DNA from: Yersinia entomophaga
GTDB lineage: Bacteria > Pseudomonadota > Gammaproteobacteria > Enterobacterales > Enterobacteriaceae
Length of the DNA stretch: 64,000 bases
Reading direction: 5' to 3'
Assembly (NCBI RefSeq): GCF_001656035.1
Contig: NZ_CP010029.1
Span: 2,491,076 to 2,555,075 of the forward strand
Part shown: piece after piece, positions 10,637 through 19,120 of the stretch
Position numbering within the stretch: the stretch's first letter is position 1
How the letters are laid out: each line of letters opens with the position of its first letter
Program-made: the position numbers and the translations under genes
The notes under the pieces: model-generated
What the model saw: only the letters and a program-made list of their open reading frames with translations
The model's database searches: none
Told to the model about the DNA's origin: nothing

Positions 10637-11212
10637 TTAATTTTTAAGGAAATTATCCAGCAGCTGATGACCTTGCTCGCTGAGGATGCTTTCCGGATGA
10701 AATTGCACGCCTTCCAGCGGAAGCGTGCGGTGGCGTATCCCCATAATTTCATCGAACGCACCGTTTCGCTCGGTCCACGCCGTCACTTCAAAGCAATCTG
10801 GCAGCGTTTCTGGCGCGATAACCAGAGAATGGTAGCGAGTCACAGTAAGTGGCTGATTTAATCCACGGAAGACACCCTGGTTATTATGGTTAATAGCCGT
10901 GGTTTTCCCGTGCATAACCTGACGCGCTCTCACGATGCTGGCACCCAAAGCTTGCCCCAGCGCCTGATGCCCCAAACACACGCCTAGAATCGGCATTTTG
11001 CCGGCAAAATGACCGATCGCCGCCAGCGAGATACCGGCTTCGTTCGGCGTACAGGGGCCGGGCGAAATCACCAGATGGGAAGGAGCGAGTTCTTCTATAT
11101 CAGAGAGTTGCAGTTCATCATTACGCTTTACCAGCACCTCTGTACCCAATTCGCAAAAGTACTGGTAAAGGTTGTAAGTAAACGAATCGTAGTTATCAAT
11201 CAGTAATAGCAT
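10637..11212 (-). CDS. pabA: PabA, aminodeoxychorismate synthase glutaminase subunit
   Basis: 191 residues, a class-I glutamine amidotransferase. The oxyanion strand ISPGPCTP (about 50-57), nucleophile Cys79 in GVCLGHQ, and the His/Glu of HPESILS near the C-terminus are all present. It hydrolyses glutamine and passes ammonia to PabB to make 4-amino-4-deoxychorismate for folate. I start at ATG 11212, which gives E. coli numbering at Cys79; an in-frame TTG lies two codons upstream. The pabA-argD order is conserved, but the fic and yhfG genes found next to pabA in E. coli are absent. Confidence 0.95.
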   Translation of the reverse strand: MLLLIDNYDSFTYNLYQYFCELGTEVLVKRNDELQLSDIEELAPSHLVISPGPCTPNEAGISLAAIGHFAGKMPILGVCLGHQALGQALGASIVRARQVMHGKTTAINHNNQGVFRGLNQPLTVTRYHSLVIAPETLPDCFEVTAWTERNGAFDEIMGIRHRTLPLEGVQFHPESILSEQGHQLLDNFLKN

Positions 11213-11288
11213 TTTCAATCCAACCTAAATCATGACCCTGCCATCTTACTGATTTTCACGTCATTCGTTGATGAGTTTGTCGCAAAAC

Positions 11289-12824
11289 CTAGCGTTTACG
11301 GCCACCGGTAATCGAACCCAATACACCGCGCAAAATTTGCCGCCCCAAATCTCGCGCCATGCTTTTAGCCGCAGTTTGGACAATACCATCACGCTTGCCG
11401 CCGCGCGGGCCGGTAGAACCAAACAGCAAATCGTTCAATCCAGCCATCAGCCCACCGCCAGCTGCCGGTTCATTAGGCGATGACGGCACAGTTTTGCCCG
11501 CTTCGGCAGCCTGTCCAACCGTAGAAAAACCGTCTGCGGCCAGTTTTTCATAGGCGGATTCACGATCCACCATTTCCTCATAACGACCGTACAATGGCGA
11601 ATGATTCAGCGCATGATTTCGAGCGGCATCATCTAAAGCACCCATTTTCGATTGCGGCGCTATCACCATCGCCCGCTCCACGACGTTTGGCCGTCCCTTT
11701 TCATCGAGAAAAGAGACTAAAGCATCACCCACGCCCAATTCGGTTATGGCTTGTTCCGCGCTAAAAGCCGGATTGGCTCGCATCGTTTGCGCTGCCGATT
11801 TTACCGTTTTCTGATCGCGAGGAGTGAACGCGCGTAAAGCGTGCTGCACCCGATTACCAAGCTGGCCGAGAATTTTATCGGGAATATCTAGCGGATTTTG
11901 CGTAACAAAGTAAATTCCCACGCCTTTTGAACGAATTAAGCGCACCACCTGTTCAATTTTGTCCAGCAACGCCGTTGGCGCATCGTTGAACAGCAAATGA
12001 GCTTCGTCAAAGAAGAACACCAGCTTTGGTTTCTCTACATCACCCACTTCTGGTAACTGCTCAAACAGTTCCGCCAGCAACCACAGCAGGAAAATGGAAT
12101 AGAGTTTCGGCTGATTAATCAGCTTATCCGCAGCCAGCAGGTTGATAATCCCCCGCCCATTGCTATCTACTCGCATTAAATCCTGAATATCCAGCATGGG
12201 TTCACCGAAGAACTGGTTCGCCCCCTGCTGCTCCAAGGTCAATAAACCGCGCTGAATCGACCCGATAGAAGCCGGCGAGATATTGCCGTACTGAGTGCGG
12301 AAATCTTTGGCGTTATCTCCCACAAACTGCACCACGGCGCGCAAATCTTTCATATCCAGCAGCAATAAGCCTCTGTCATCGGCAATTTTAAATACCAATT
12401 GCAGCACGCCGCTTTGCACATCGTTCAGATCTAACAAACGGCCTAGCAGCAAAGGCCCAAGATCGGAAATCGTTGCCCGAACCGGATGCCCTTTTTCACC
12501 AAAGATATCCCACGGAATAATCGAGCAAGCCTGCGGCTCCCAGTCATTGACGCCAATCGCAGCCAAACGAGCCAAGAGTTTTTCAGATCCCGCGCCTTCG
12601 GCACCAATACCGGACAAATCACCTTTCACATCGGCTAAAAATACCGGTACGCCAATGCGGGAGAATTGCTCGGCCATTTTTTGCAATGTCACCGTTTTAC
12701 CGGTGCCTGTAGCGCCGGTAATCAAACCATGCCGGTTGGCCAAAGCCGGCAAAATCGCCAGCTCACCGGTTGCAGAAGCGGTTCGGCCTCCAGTTTTAGC
12801 AATGACTAACGGCTGCTCACTCAT
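11289..12824 (-). CDS. YjgR-like HerA/DUF853 ATPase
   Basis: 511 residues, similar in length and sequence to E. coli YjgR (about 500). Walker A GATGTGKT lies near residues 37-44, followed by [11 protein letters not shown]; Walker B is [12 protein letters not shown] near residue 270; [12 protein letters not shown] is a sensor-type stretch. The C-terminus is Gly- and basic-rich ([10 protein letters not shown]). It belongs to the HerA/FtsK-like P-loop ATPases, often listed as putative helicases; cellular role unknown. In E. coli yjgR lies elsewhere on the chromosome, so its position beside pabA is a local arrangement. The gene symbol is withheld because orthology rather than paralogy cannot be settled here. 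Confidence 0.88.
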   Translation of the reverse strand: MSEQPLVIAKTGGRTASATGELAILPALANRHGLITGATGTGKTVTLQKMAEQFSRIGVPVFLADVKGDLSGIGAEGAGSEKLLARLAAIGVNDWEPQACSIIPWDIFGEKGHPVRATISDLGPLLLGRLLDLNDVQSGVLQLVFKIADDRGLLLLDMKDLRAVVQFVGDNAKDFRTQYGNISPASIGSIQRGLLTLEQQGANQFFGEPMLDIQDLMRVDSNGRGIINLLAADKLINQPKLYSIFLLWLLAELFEQLPEVGDVEKPKLVFFFDEAHLLFNDAPTALLDKIEQVVRLIRSKGVGIYFVTQNPLDIPDKILGQLGNRVQHALRAFTPRDQKTVKSAAQTMRANPAFSAEQAITELGVGDALVSFLDEKGRPNVVERAMVIAPQSKMGALDDAARNHALNHSPLYGRYEEMVDRESAYEKLAADGFSTVGQAAEAGKTVPSSPNEPAAGGGLMAGLNDLLFGSTGPRGGKRDGIVQTAAKSMARDLGRQILRGVLGSITGGRKR

Positions 12825-12954
12825 TTGCCTTCACCTTTTTTATTCTGAAACGATTTTATTCAGAAACGATAGCTTTATGCCGAAATTATAGGCGCGAATC
12901 TCAGTAACATCCTCTGTTTGCCAAACTGCAGCCCCCCGCTTGCGAGTAAAGTAT

Positions 12955-13899
12955 CTAGCTATAAAAATACCGTACCACATGGAAAAACACCGGAGCGGCA
13001 AAACATAAAGAATCAATACGATCCATCATGCCACCGTGCCCTTCAATCATGGCGCCGAAATCTTTAATTCCGCGATCTCGTTTGATCGCCGACATACACA
13101 AGCCGCCGGCAAAGCCCAATAAGGTAATCAGCAACGAGATTAATCCGGCCTGCCAGAAGCTAAACGGCGTCGCCCACCATAAACTGGCGCCAATCAGGCT
13201 GGCGCTGAGAATTCCGCCGATAAAACCTTCTACAGTTTTATTCGGACTTAATTTCGGCACAATAGGACGTTTGCCAAAAAGCTTACCGAATACATATTGC
13301 AGAACGTCCGAAAGCTGCACCACTATCATCAAAAACAGCAGCAGTTTGATATTTTGATTTTCATAGCCGGGAATATTCAGCATCAGCAGCGCTGGCGCGT
13401 GGCTAATACAGTAAACCGCAATCATCATGCTCCACTGAATTTTCGCCGTTCGCTCGAGGAAATGCTGGGTATCACCGGATAAAGCAATGCGGGTTGGAAT
13501 AAACAGAAAAGCGTAAACCGGGATAAATACCGCAAATATCCCGTAGGCTTCCATACCAACCAATAAATACTGTACCGGCAGCATAATGAAGAAACACCAA
13601 AACAGCGCTTCATGATCGCCGCGTCGGGTTGGCGTAAGAGTGATGCATTCTCGCAGGGCAAAAAATGACATCAGAGCAAATAACACCACAGAACCAATAG
13701 TGCCCAGCGCCATCGCCAGCACGGAAATAATACACATCAACCACCAGGCTCGAATGCGGGCATTCAGGTTTAAAATAGTGCTACGTGCCGCAGGAGAAAC
13801 GTTCACGCGGGAAAGAATAAAGCCAATCAAACTGGCGATCGTCAATAAACCGAATAAACCGCACAGCAGCAATTTTAATTCATTATCAAACGCCATCAT
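12955..13899 (-). CDS. CdsA-type phosphatidate cytidylyltransferase (YnbB-like)
   Basis: 314 residues with about eight transmembrane segments. It carries the CDP-diglyceride synthase signature SAIKRDRGIKDFGAMIEGHG followed by GMMDR near the C-terminus, with all expected Asp, Lys and Arg residues. The reaction would be CTP plus phosphatidate to CDP-diacylglycerol. Its ATGA start overlaps the stop of the upstream acyltransferase, making it third in a tight operon with a CDP-alcohol phosphatidyltransferase and an acyltransferase. It resembles E. coli YnbB (about 300 residues) more than the housekeeping CdsA. Confidence 0.88.
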   Translation of the reverse strand: MMAFDNELKLLLCGLFGLLTIASLIGFILSRVNVSPAARSTILNLNARIRAWWLMCIISVLAMALGTIGSVVLFALMSFFALRECITLTPTRRGDHEALFWCFFIMLPVQYLLVGMEAYGIFAVFIPVYAFLFIPTRIALSGDTQHFLERTAKIQWSMMIAVYCISHAPALLMLNIPGYENQNIKLLLFLMIVVQLSDVLQYVFGKLFGKRPIVPKLSPNKTVEGFIGGILSASLIGASLWWATPFSFWQAGLISLLITLLGFAGGLCMSAIKRDRGIKDFGAMIEGHGGMMDRIDSLCFAAPVFFHVVRYFYS

Positions 13900-14543
13900 G
13901 GTGCCATTTCCTCTAGTGCCGCTTTAATTCGCGCCAGAAAAGCCGCTTTATCTTCTCCCGCCTGCAAGCCTGTCACCGGTACGCCAAAGGTCGCTGAGCA
14001 AATAAAAGGCACCACCAGTTTGGAACCTTTCGGTAATACGCGATTGAGGTTTTCCAGCCACACGGGAACTAATTCGACGTCTGGGCATTGGCGAGCCAAG
14101 TGATAAATCCCACTTTTAAAGCTTTGAATATTTTCTCCATCACCGCGCGTGCCTTCAGGGAATAAAATTAGCGACTGATTGTTCTCCAACGTTTCCAATA
14201 GCGGCGTCAGCGGATTTTTACGCGCTTCAGCGCGACCCTCCACCGTACGGCGCTCCACCAGCACCGCGTGAAAAACATACTTCGCCAGATAACGGCGTAA
14301 CCGTGTTTTCGACCAATAATCCGCTGCTGCCACTGGATGAACCTGACTGCGCAAATGGCGCGGCATGCTCGCCCAGATCACCAGCCCATCTAAATGACTG
14401 GAATGATTGGCATAGTAAATTCTGACCTGTTTATCTGGTAACGGAGCAAGCCAGCGAGCTCGAATTCCGGTCAGCAAACGGCATAAAGACACCAGAATGG
14501 TCGCCACCAGTTTGCTACTGAGAATAAAAGGAAATTTAATCAT
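13896..14543 (-). CDS. PlsC-type lysophospholipid acyltransferase
   Basis: 215 residues of the PlsC family. The catalytic H-x4-D motif is HSSHLD near residue 48, and the acceptor-binding motif is FPEGTRGDG near residue 128. An N-terminal hydrophobic stretch (FILSSKLVATILVSLC) should anchor it in the inner membrane. Expected reaction: acyl transfer to the sn-2 position of lysophosphatidate or a related lysolipid. I place the start at ATG 14543, which overlaps the upstream gene's stop by eight bases (ATGATTAA), rather than the longer frame from 14573. It is the middle gene of the lipid cassette. Confidence 0.87.
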   Translation of the reverse strand: MIKFPFILSSKLVATILVSLCRLLTGIRARWLAPLPDKQVRIYYANHSSHLDGLVIWASMPRHLRSQVHPVAAADYWSKTRLRRYLAKYVFHAVLVERRTVEGRAEARKNPLTPLLETLENNQSLILFPEGTRGDGENIQSFKSGIYHLARQCPDVELVPVWLENLNRVLPKGSKLVVPFICSATFGVPVTGLQAGEDKAAFLARIKAALEEMAP

Positions 14544-15207
14544 TAGGTGGCAATTCCTTCCGCTGGAGTTCATTCATTACCGCGCGGGTACGTAAAATCG
14601 CGGTAACAATGGTCCCGAGGCCAATAATCCACAGGCAGAGATATAAAATCCATTGGTTATAGGCAGGCACAACTGCGGCAATCACTGTGCCGAGGGTTAA
14701 CAGAGCCATGCGGTGTTGCTTAGCCATTGGCCCACTGAATTGTTGAGCTAAACCGCAGCTACCGCCCAAAACGCGGACATAGGCCGTCATTGCGGCGAAT
14801 AGTGCTGCGGCCCAGCTTAGCGTTATTGCATCGGTAAAAGCGGTTAAACCGTAGCCCACGCCAATTAAAATCAAAGTATCGGAGATGCGATCCGGTAAAT
14901 CGTTATATACCGCGCCCACAGGGCTTCGTAATCCGCCTTCTACCGCGACCATGCCGTCTAATAAATTGCAGATTAACCGAGCCTGAATCATGAAAGCCGC
15001 GGCGATAAGCAATAGGCCGCTGACCAGCGCTGAATCCTGACGAAAAGCGCAGAAGAAACTGAGCCCAGCCAATGCAGAAAAGAGAATGCTAAAGAGGGAA
15101 ATGCCGTTGGGCGTTGCGCCGCGCTGTTGTAATACTCTGGCGAAGGTCGTCGCCCACGCTGTATTTCTGGCACGTATTGGCCGACGATCTTTAATATCCT
15201 GATTCAT
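14536..15207 (-). CDS. CDP-alcohol phosphatidyltransferase-like membrane protein (YnbA-like)
   Basis: 223 residues, about six transmembrane helices. The region of the CDP-alcohol phosphatidyltransferase signature is present as NLLDGMVAVEGGLRSPVG followed by AVYNDLPDR. Compared with the canonical D-x2-DG-x2-AR-x8-G-x3-D-x3-D, the first Asp is Asn, the Arg is Val and the third Asp is Asn, while the DG Asp and the last Asp remain. The same departures may be normal in the YnbA subfamily. Expected substrate class: CDP-diacylglycerol and an alcohol, product unknown. First gene of the lipid cassette; start at ATG 15207, with TTG 15213 less likely. Confidence 0.82.
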   Translation of the reverse strand: MNQDIKDRRPIRARNTAWATTFARVLQQRGATPNGISLFSILFSALAGLSFFCAFRQDSALVSGLLLIAAAFMIQARLICNLLDGMVAVEGGLRSPVGAVYNDLPDRISDTLILIGVGYGLTAFTDAITLSWAAALFAAMTAYVRVLGGSCGLAQQFSGPMAKQHRMALLTLGTVIAAVVPAYNQWILYLCLWIIGLGTIVTAILRTRAVMNELQRKELPPND

Positions 15208-15501
15208 AGTCAATTAACTACCTTGTCACCGCAGAAAATAATCCATACAACCCTGCTCGGCTAATTACTCAGATACTATTGTGGTGATTCCTGGGCTATC
15301 CCAATATGGATTCTATTCCGGCCAACGTTATCCCTAACCAAGTTGGGTTAATATACAGCAAAGATGTGGCAATAATGAGGACTAAAAAAGCGGTGAGAGT
15401 CGCGCTTAATTCGATGCTAAGAAAGGGATGATTGGACGGAATTAACGCTGAGAGTAGTGAAAACCCCGCGGCTAGTTATTACAGCAACGGGGTGTCGAGA
15501 A

Positions 15502-16071
15502 CTAAGGTAAAACTTTGGCTGACAGGATGGTAATAGGTTTAACCGGCACGTTTTGGTACGGCCCGATATTTTCCGTTTGCACTTGCGATATTTTATCGAC
15601 GACATCCATGCCTTTTACTACCTTGCCAAATACCGCATAACCAAAATCACGTTGACCGTGATCGAGGAATGCATTGTCCGCCACGTTCAGGAAGAACTGA
15701 CTGGTTGCGCTGTCTTTATCGGCGGTACGTGCCATAGAAATGGTGCCGCGCAGATTACGCAAGCCGTTATCCGCTTCGTTCTTGATTGGCTGATTGGTCG
15801 CTTTTTGCTGCAAATCCGCAGTAAAGCCACCACCCTGCACCATAAAGCCTGGGATTACACGGTGGAAAACCGTGTTGTTGTAATATCCGCTATTAACATA
15901 ATTAACAAAATTCTGGGTGGAAACCGGTGCCTTCTGATTATCGAGCGCTAATTCAATATTCCCTGCCGAAGTGGTCAGCAATACATGGGGAGCAGCGGCT
16001 GCAGAAGCGGCTGGAGCCATGGCAGTCAGGGAGATCAGCGTAGCGAAGGTCACTAAAGTACGTTTAAACAT
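15502..16071 (-). CDS. ppiA: PpiA, periplasmic cyclophilin-type peptidyl-prolyl isomerase
   Basis: 189 residues. A Sec signal peptide ([20 protein letters not shown], cleavage probably after ASA near residue 24) precedes a cyclophilin domain with the active-site stretch [17 protein letters not shown], then [10 protein letters not shown] and [10 protein letters not shown]. It catalyses cis-trans isomerisation of prolyl bonds in the periplasm. Length matches E. coli PpiA (190). In E. coli ppiA is next to fic-pabA; here the ATPase gene and lipid cassette lie between it and pabA. Confidence 0.95.
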   Translation of the reverse strand: MFKRTLVTFATLISLTAMAPAASAAAAPHVLLTTSAGNIELALDNQKAPVSTQNFVNYVNSGYYNNTVFHRVIPGFMVQGGGFTADLQQKATNQPIKNEADNGLRNLRGTISMARTADKDSATSQFFLNVADNAFLDHGQRDFGYAVFGKVVKGMDVVDKISQVQTENIGPYQNVPVKPITILSAKVLP

Positions 16072-16353
16072 TACGGTTCCTTTCTCTTAGAGACAAACAA
16101 CGGAAAAGCGCCTTGATTCTAAAGAGCTGTCCCCCTCAGCGCTACCCATTTACCAATATTTACTTAACACAACGGACATTTCTGATAAAAACTCGTGTAA
16201 TTGCGGTTAATGCCCGAAATAAGCCGTTTATACATCCAATATAAGTGAATAGTTTTGCAGGCCAGATCACGCCTTGCCCACCCATTTTCATTTCATCCGC
16301 CGTTTTTGCGAGCTTCATCTCGTTTTGATTTTGGTTAATCGTTAATCATCTAC

Positions 16354-16373
16354 AAATGAGAGCGCTCTCATTT
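16354..16373. promoter_or_regulatory. LacI/GalR-family operator
   Basis: AAATGAGAGCGCTCTCATTT is a perfect 20-base palindrome with the central CG typical of LacI/GalR operators. It lies upstream of the GH4 glucosidase gene, whose downstream neighbour is a LacI-family regulator, so it is the likely target of that regulator. Confidence 0.75.
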
Positions 16374-16535
16374 TGAATTTACCTAGTCAGAGTTACGCGA
16401 TGAGGGACATGGCGACAGGATGATTAGTGCGGAATCTCTGTCGGTAGAAAACAGTAGCTACCCATAGACATTGGCCGAAAACCTCCTCGTAGCTTCCTCT
16501 GATACATACATGACGAAAAACCGGCGAGCGCAGCG

Positions 16536-16565
16536 GATACAACTCGATTAGATACAACTCGATTA
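16536..16565. repeat. 15-bp direct tandem duplication
   Basis: GATACAACTCGATTA occurs twice back to back in the leader of the GH4 gene. It could be a slippage product; no function is visible. Confidence 0.9.
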
Positions 16566-16704
16566 ATAGGTATGACCGAGGAAACGGCACATTGCTTATC
16601 GCTTTGGTTTATACCCGGCAACATTTATCAATGCCTTGGTCATGTGGGATTCAATCTTTACGTGATCGAACTTTACCCTCGCCAGAGCCGTTTGGAGGCC
16701 AACA

Positions 16705-18012
16705 GTGAAAAAGTTTAAAATCGCCATTATTGGTGGCGGCAGCAGTTATACGCCGGAGTTAGTTGACGGTTTAATTCAACGAATCAATGAGTTACCGGTG
16801 ACAGAATTAGCACTGGTTGACGTCGAACAGGGCCGTCAAAAAGTCGAAATCATCGCCGCACTCACCGAGCGCATGCTGGCACGCCACGGCCTGGAGCAGG
16901 TTAAGGTCAGCGTACATTTCTCACTGGATGACGCCATTCGCGATGCCGATTTTGTTCTGACCCAATTCCGTGTCGGCCAGCTCCCTGCTCGCGCCACGGA
17001 TGAACGTTTGGGATTGAAATACAACCTGATTGGGCAGGAAACCACTGGCGTCGGCGGCTTTGCTAAAGCGCTGCGCACCATTCCAGTGATGATGGACATC
17101 GCTCATCGGGTTGAACGTTTGGCGCCCAATGCCTGGATCATTAACTTCACCAACCCGGCCGGCATCGTCACCGAAGCGGTTTCCCGCTATACCAAAGCTA
17201 AAATCATTGGCTTGTGTAATGTACCAATCAGTATGCATCACATGATCGCCAATCTGCTTCACGCGCCTTACGAAGATATTCAACTGCGCTTTGCCGGACT
17301 GAATCATATGGTTTGGGTGCATGAAGTGCTGCAACGGGGCAAAGATGTGACCGCCGACGTGCTGAAAATGCTGTGCGACGGCGCGTCTCTAACCATGAAC
17401 AACATTAAAGAAGCGCCGTGGCCACCAGAATTCCTGCGAGCAATGGGCGCAATTCCTTGCCCATACCACCGTTATTTCTACCAAACGCAGGATATGCTGA
17501 CCGAAGAAGTGGCGGCAGCGGCCGAGCGCGGCACCCGTGCCGAGCAGGTTATGCAGGTGGAGAAAGAGCTGTTCGAACTCTATGCCGATCCAGAGCTGGA
17601 TACCAAACCGGAGCAACTCAGTTTCCGCGGCGGTTCTTTCTATTCGGAAGTTGCCCTAGAGCTAATTCGGTCGATTTATAATAATCTGGGCACACAATTA
17701 GTAGTGAATACTGCAAACCGTGGTGCAATTCGCGGTTTAGCAGACGATGCTGTGGTAGAAACTAACTGTATCGTTGATGCTCAAGGCGCACATCCGCTGA
17801 CATTTGGTCAATTACCTGACTCAATGCATGGATTAATTCAGCAGGTGAAAGCCTATGAGCGTTTAACGATCGAGGCTGCGGTCCATGGCGATCGCGGCAG
17901 CGCATTGCTGGCTCTGGTCACCAACCCACTGGTCGCCAATGCCAGTATCGCTCAGCCTCTATTAGAGGAGGTTTTGGAGGCCAATAAGCCTTATTTACCT
18001 CAGTTTAAATGA
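16705..18012 (+). CDS. GH4-family 6-phospho-beta-glucosidase
   Basis: 435 residues. The N-terminal NAD-binding loop is IAIIGGGSSYTPEL. The metal-site Cys lies in GLCNVP (about 174), with the His in GLNHMVW (about 203). INFTNPAGIVTEA is characteristic of GH4 enzymes, which use NAD and a divalent metal in a redox-elimination mechanism on 6-phospho-glycosides. It resembles LicH/BglT-type 6-phospho-beta-glucosidases acting in the cytoplasm after PTS uptake. Start is GTG 16705 with GGAGG six bases upstream. No PTS permease gene lies nearby, so uptake must be encoded elsewhere. The following gene is its probable regulator. Confidence 0.9.
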   Translation: MKKFKIAIIGGGSSYTPELVDGLIQRINELPVTELALVDVEQGRQKVEIIAALTERMLARHGLEQVKVSVHFSLDDAIRDADFVLTQFRVGQLPARATDERLGLKYNLIGQETTGVGGFAKALRTIPVMMDIAHRVERLAPNAWIINFTNPAGIVTEAVSRYTKAKIIGLCNVPISMHHMIANLLHAPYEDIQLRFAGLNHMVWVHEVLQRGKDVTADVLKMLCDGASLTMNNIKEAPWPPEFLRAMGAIPCPYHRYFYQTQDMLTEEVAAAAERGTRAEQVMQVEKELFELYADPELDTKPEQLSFRGGSFYSEVALELIRSIYNNLGTQLVVNTANRGAIRGLADDAVVETNCIVDAQGAHPLTFGQLPDSMHGLIQQVKAYERLTIEAAVHGDRGSALLALVTNPLVANASIAQPLLEEVLEANKPYLPQFK

Positions 18013-18036
18013 TGTAAAGGGATAACAACCCGCTTT

Positions 18037-18061
18037 CAACCGCCAGTTTTGCTGGCGGTTG
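18037..18061 (+). terminator. hairpin between GH4 gene and LacI-type regulator gene
   Basis: CAACCGCCAG and CTGGCGGTTG form a perfect 10-base stem with loop TTTTG. The downstream AAGTTTGG is not a strong T run, so it may reduce rather than stop read-through into the regulator gene. Confidence 0.6.
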
Positions 18062-18086
18062 AAGTTTGGAAAAACAGGAGCAGCAC

Positions 18087-19064
18087 ATGGTTACGCTGGA
18101 AGACGTCGCGGTACTGGCCGGGGTATCCCGAGCTACGGTTTCCCGCGTGGTCAACGGTGATACCAACGTCAAACCCCTGACCCGAGAAAAAGTCGAGCAA
18201 GCGGTGGCCGTATTGGGCTATACCCCCAATCCTGCGGCGCGCGCATTGGCATCCAGTCACTCTAATACTCTCGGGTTAGTCACCACCTCTTACCGTGGTG
18301 GATTTTTTGGCGCGTTGATGGATTTTGTACAAACCGAAGCCGAATCTCACGGCAAACAATTACTGGTGACCCAAGGGCGAGATAACGCCGAGAAAGAATG
18401 GCAAGCTATTCAACGACTGTTTAACCTACGCTGCGATGGATTAATTCTGCACGTTCGCTTCCTCAGCGATGAGCGGCTCAGACAATTGGCGGCCACCCAG
18501 CGCCCTTTTGTGTTACTGGACAGACTGGTAAGCGGTCTGGAAGAACGCTGCGTTATCTTTGATCATCGCCGCGCCAGCCAGATTGCCACACAGGTTTTGA
18601 TCGACGCCGGTCATAAACGTATCGCCTGCATCAGCGGCTCCGCTGAACGTCAGTCTAGTCAATTACGATTACAAGGTTTTCTGGATGCGATGGCCGCAGC
18701 CGACTTAACGCCGGTCGCCTGTCTGCAAGGGGTTTACGATCTGGAAAGCGGCTATCTGCGGGCGGATGAAGCGCTGCGCCAGTCTCAAGCTCCGACGGCG
18801 ATTTATTGCTGTAATGAAGAAATGGCTCTGGGCGCATTGCTGGCTATCAATAAGCATCATTTGCAGGTTCCGCAAGATATCTCTCTGCTGTGCTACGACA
18901 GCGGCGAACGCGCGCCTTTTGTTTCTCCGGCACTCACCAGCCTACATTTTCCAATTGTCGAAATGGCTCAGTACGCCACGCGTTTGTTGATTAACCCGCA
19001 AACGCCCGCCATGAGCTTCGTCCCCACGGTGATAACCCGCGAATCCGTATTACCGCCGAAATAA
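18087..19064 (+). CDS. LacI/GalR-family transcriptional regulator
   Basis: 325 residues. The N-terminal helix-turn-helix is VTLEDVAVLAGVSRATVSRV, followed by a hinge helix ending NPAARALASS near residue 55, then a periplasmic-binding-protein-like sensor domain (residues 60-325) with DGLILHVRF and ICCNEEMALG-type ligand-pocket strands. ATG 18087 has CAGGAG six bases upstream; a TTG at 18066 in the same frame is less likely. It probably binds the palindrome at 16354-16373 and responds to a beta-glucoside or phospho-sugar. It sits 74 bases after the GH4 gene and may be partly co-transcribed. Confidence 0.9.
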   Translation: MVTLEDVAVLAGVSRATVSRVVNGDTNVKPLTREKVEQAVAVLGYTPNPAARALASSHSNTLGLVTTSYRGGFFGALMDFVQTEAESHGKQLLVTQGRDNAEKEWQAIQRLFNLRCDGLILHVRFLSDERLRQLAATQRPFVLLDRLVSGLEERCVIFDHRRASQIATQVLIDAGHKRIACISGSAERQSSQLRLQGFLDAMAAADLTPVACLQGVYDLESGYLRADEALRQSQAPTAIYCCNEEMALGALLAINKHHLQVPQDISLLCYDSGERAPFVSPALTSLHFPIVEMAQYATRLLINPQTPAMSFVPTVITRESVLPPK

Positions 19065-19120
19065 GCCTCAGGCGTGACGGCAACCAAACCGCCACGCCCT
19101 TGGTTATCTATGCGTTTCTA

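Larger units (their letters stand above)
16072..16704. other. 633-base gap between ppiA and the GH4 gene
   Basis: Holds a perfect 20-base LacI-type operator (16354-16373) and a 15-base direct duplication (16536-16565), annotated separately. The 331 bases from the operator to the GH4 start show no gene or clear hairpin. Only short frames without good ribosome sites occur. Confidence 0.6.
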
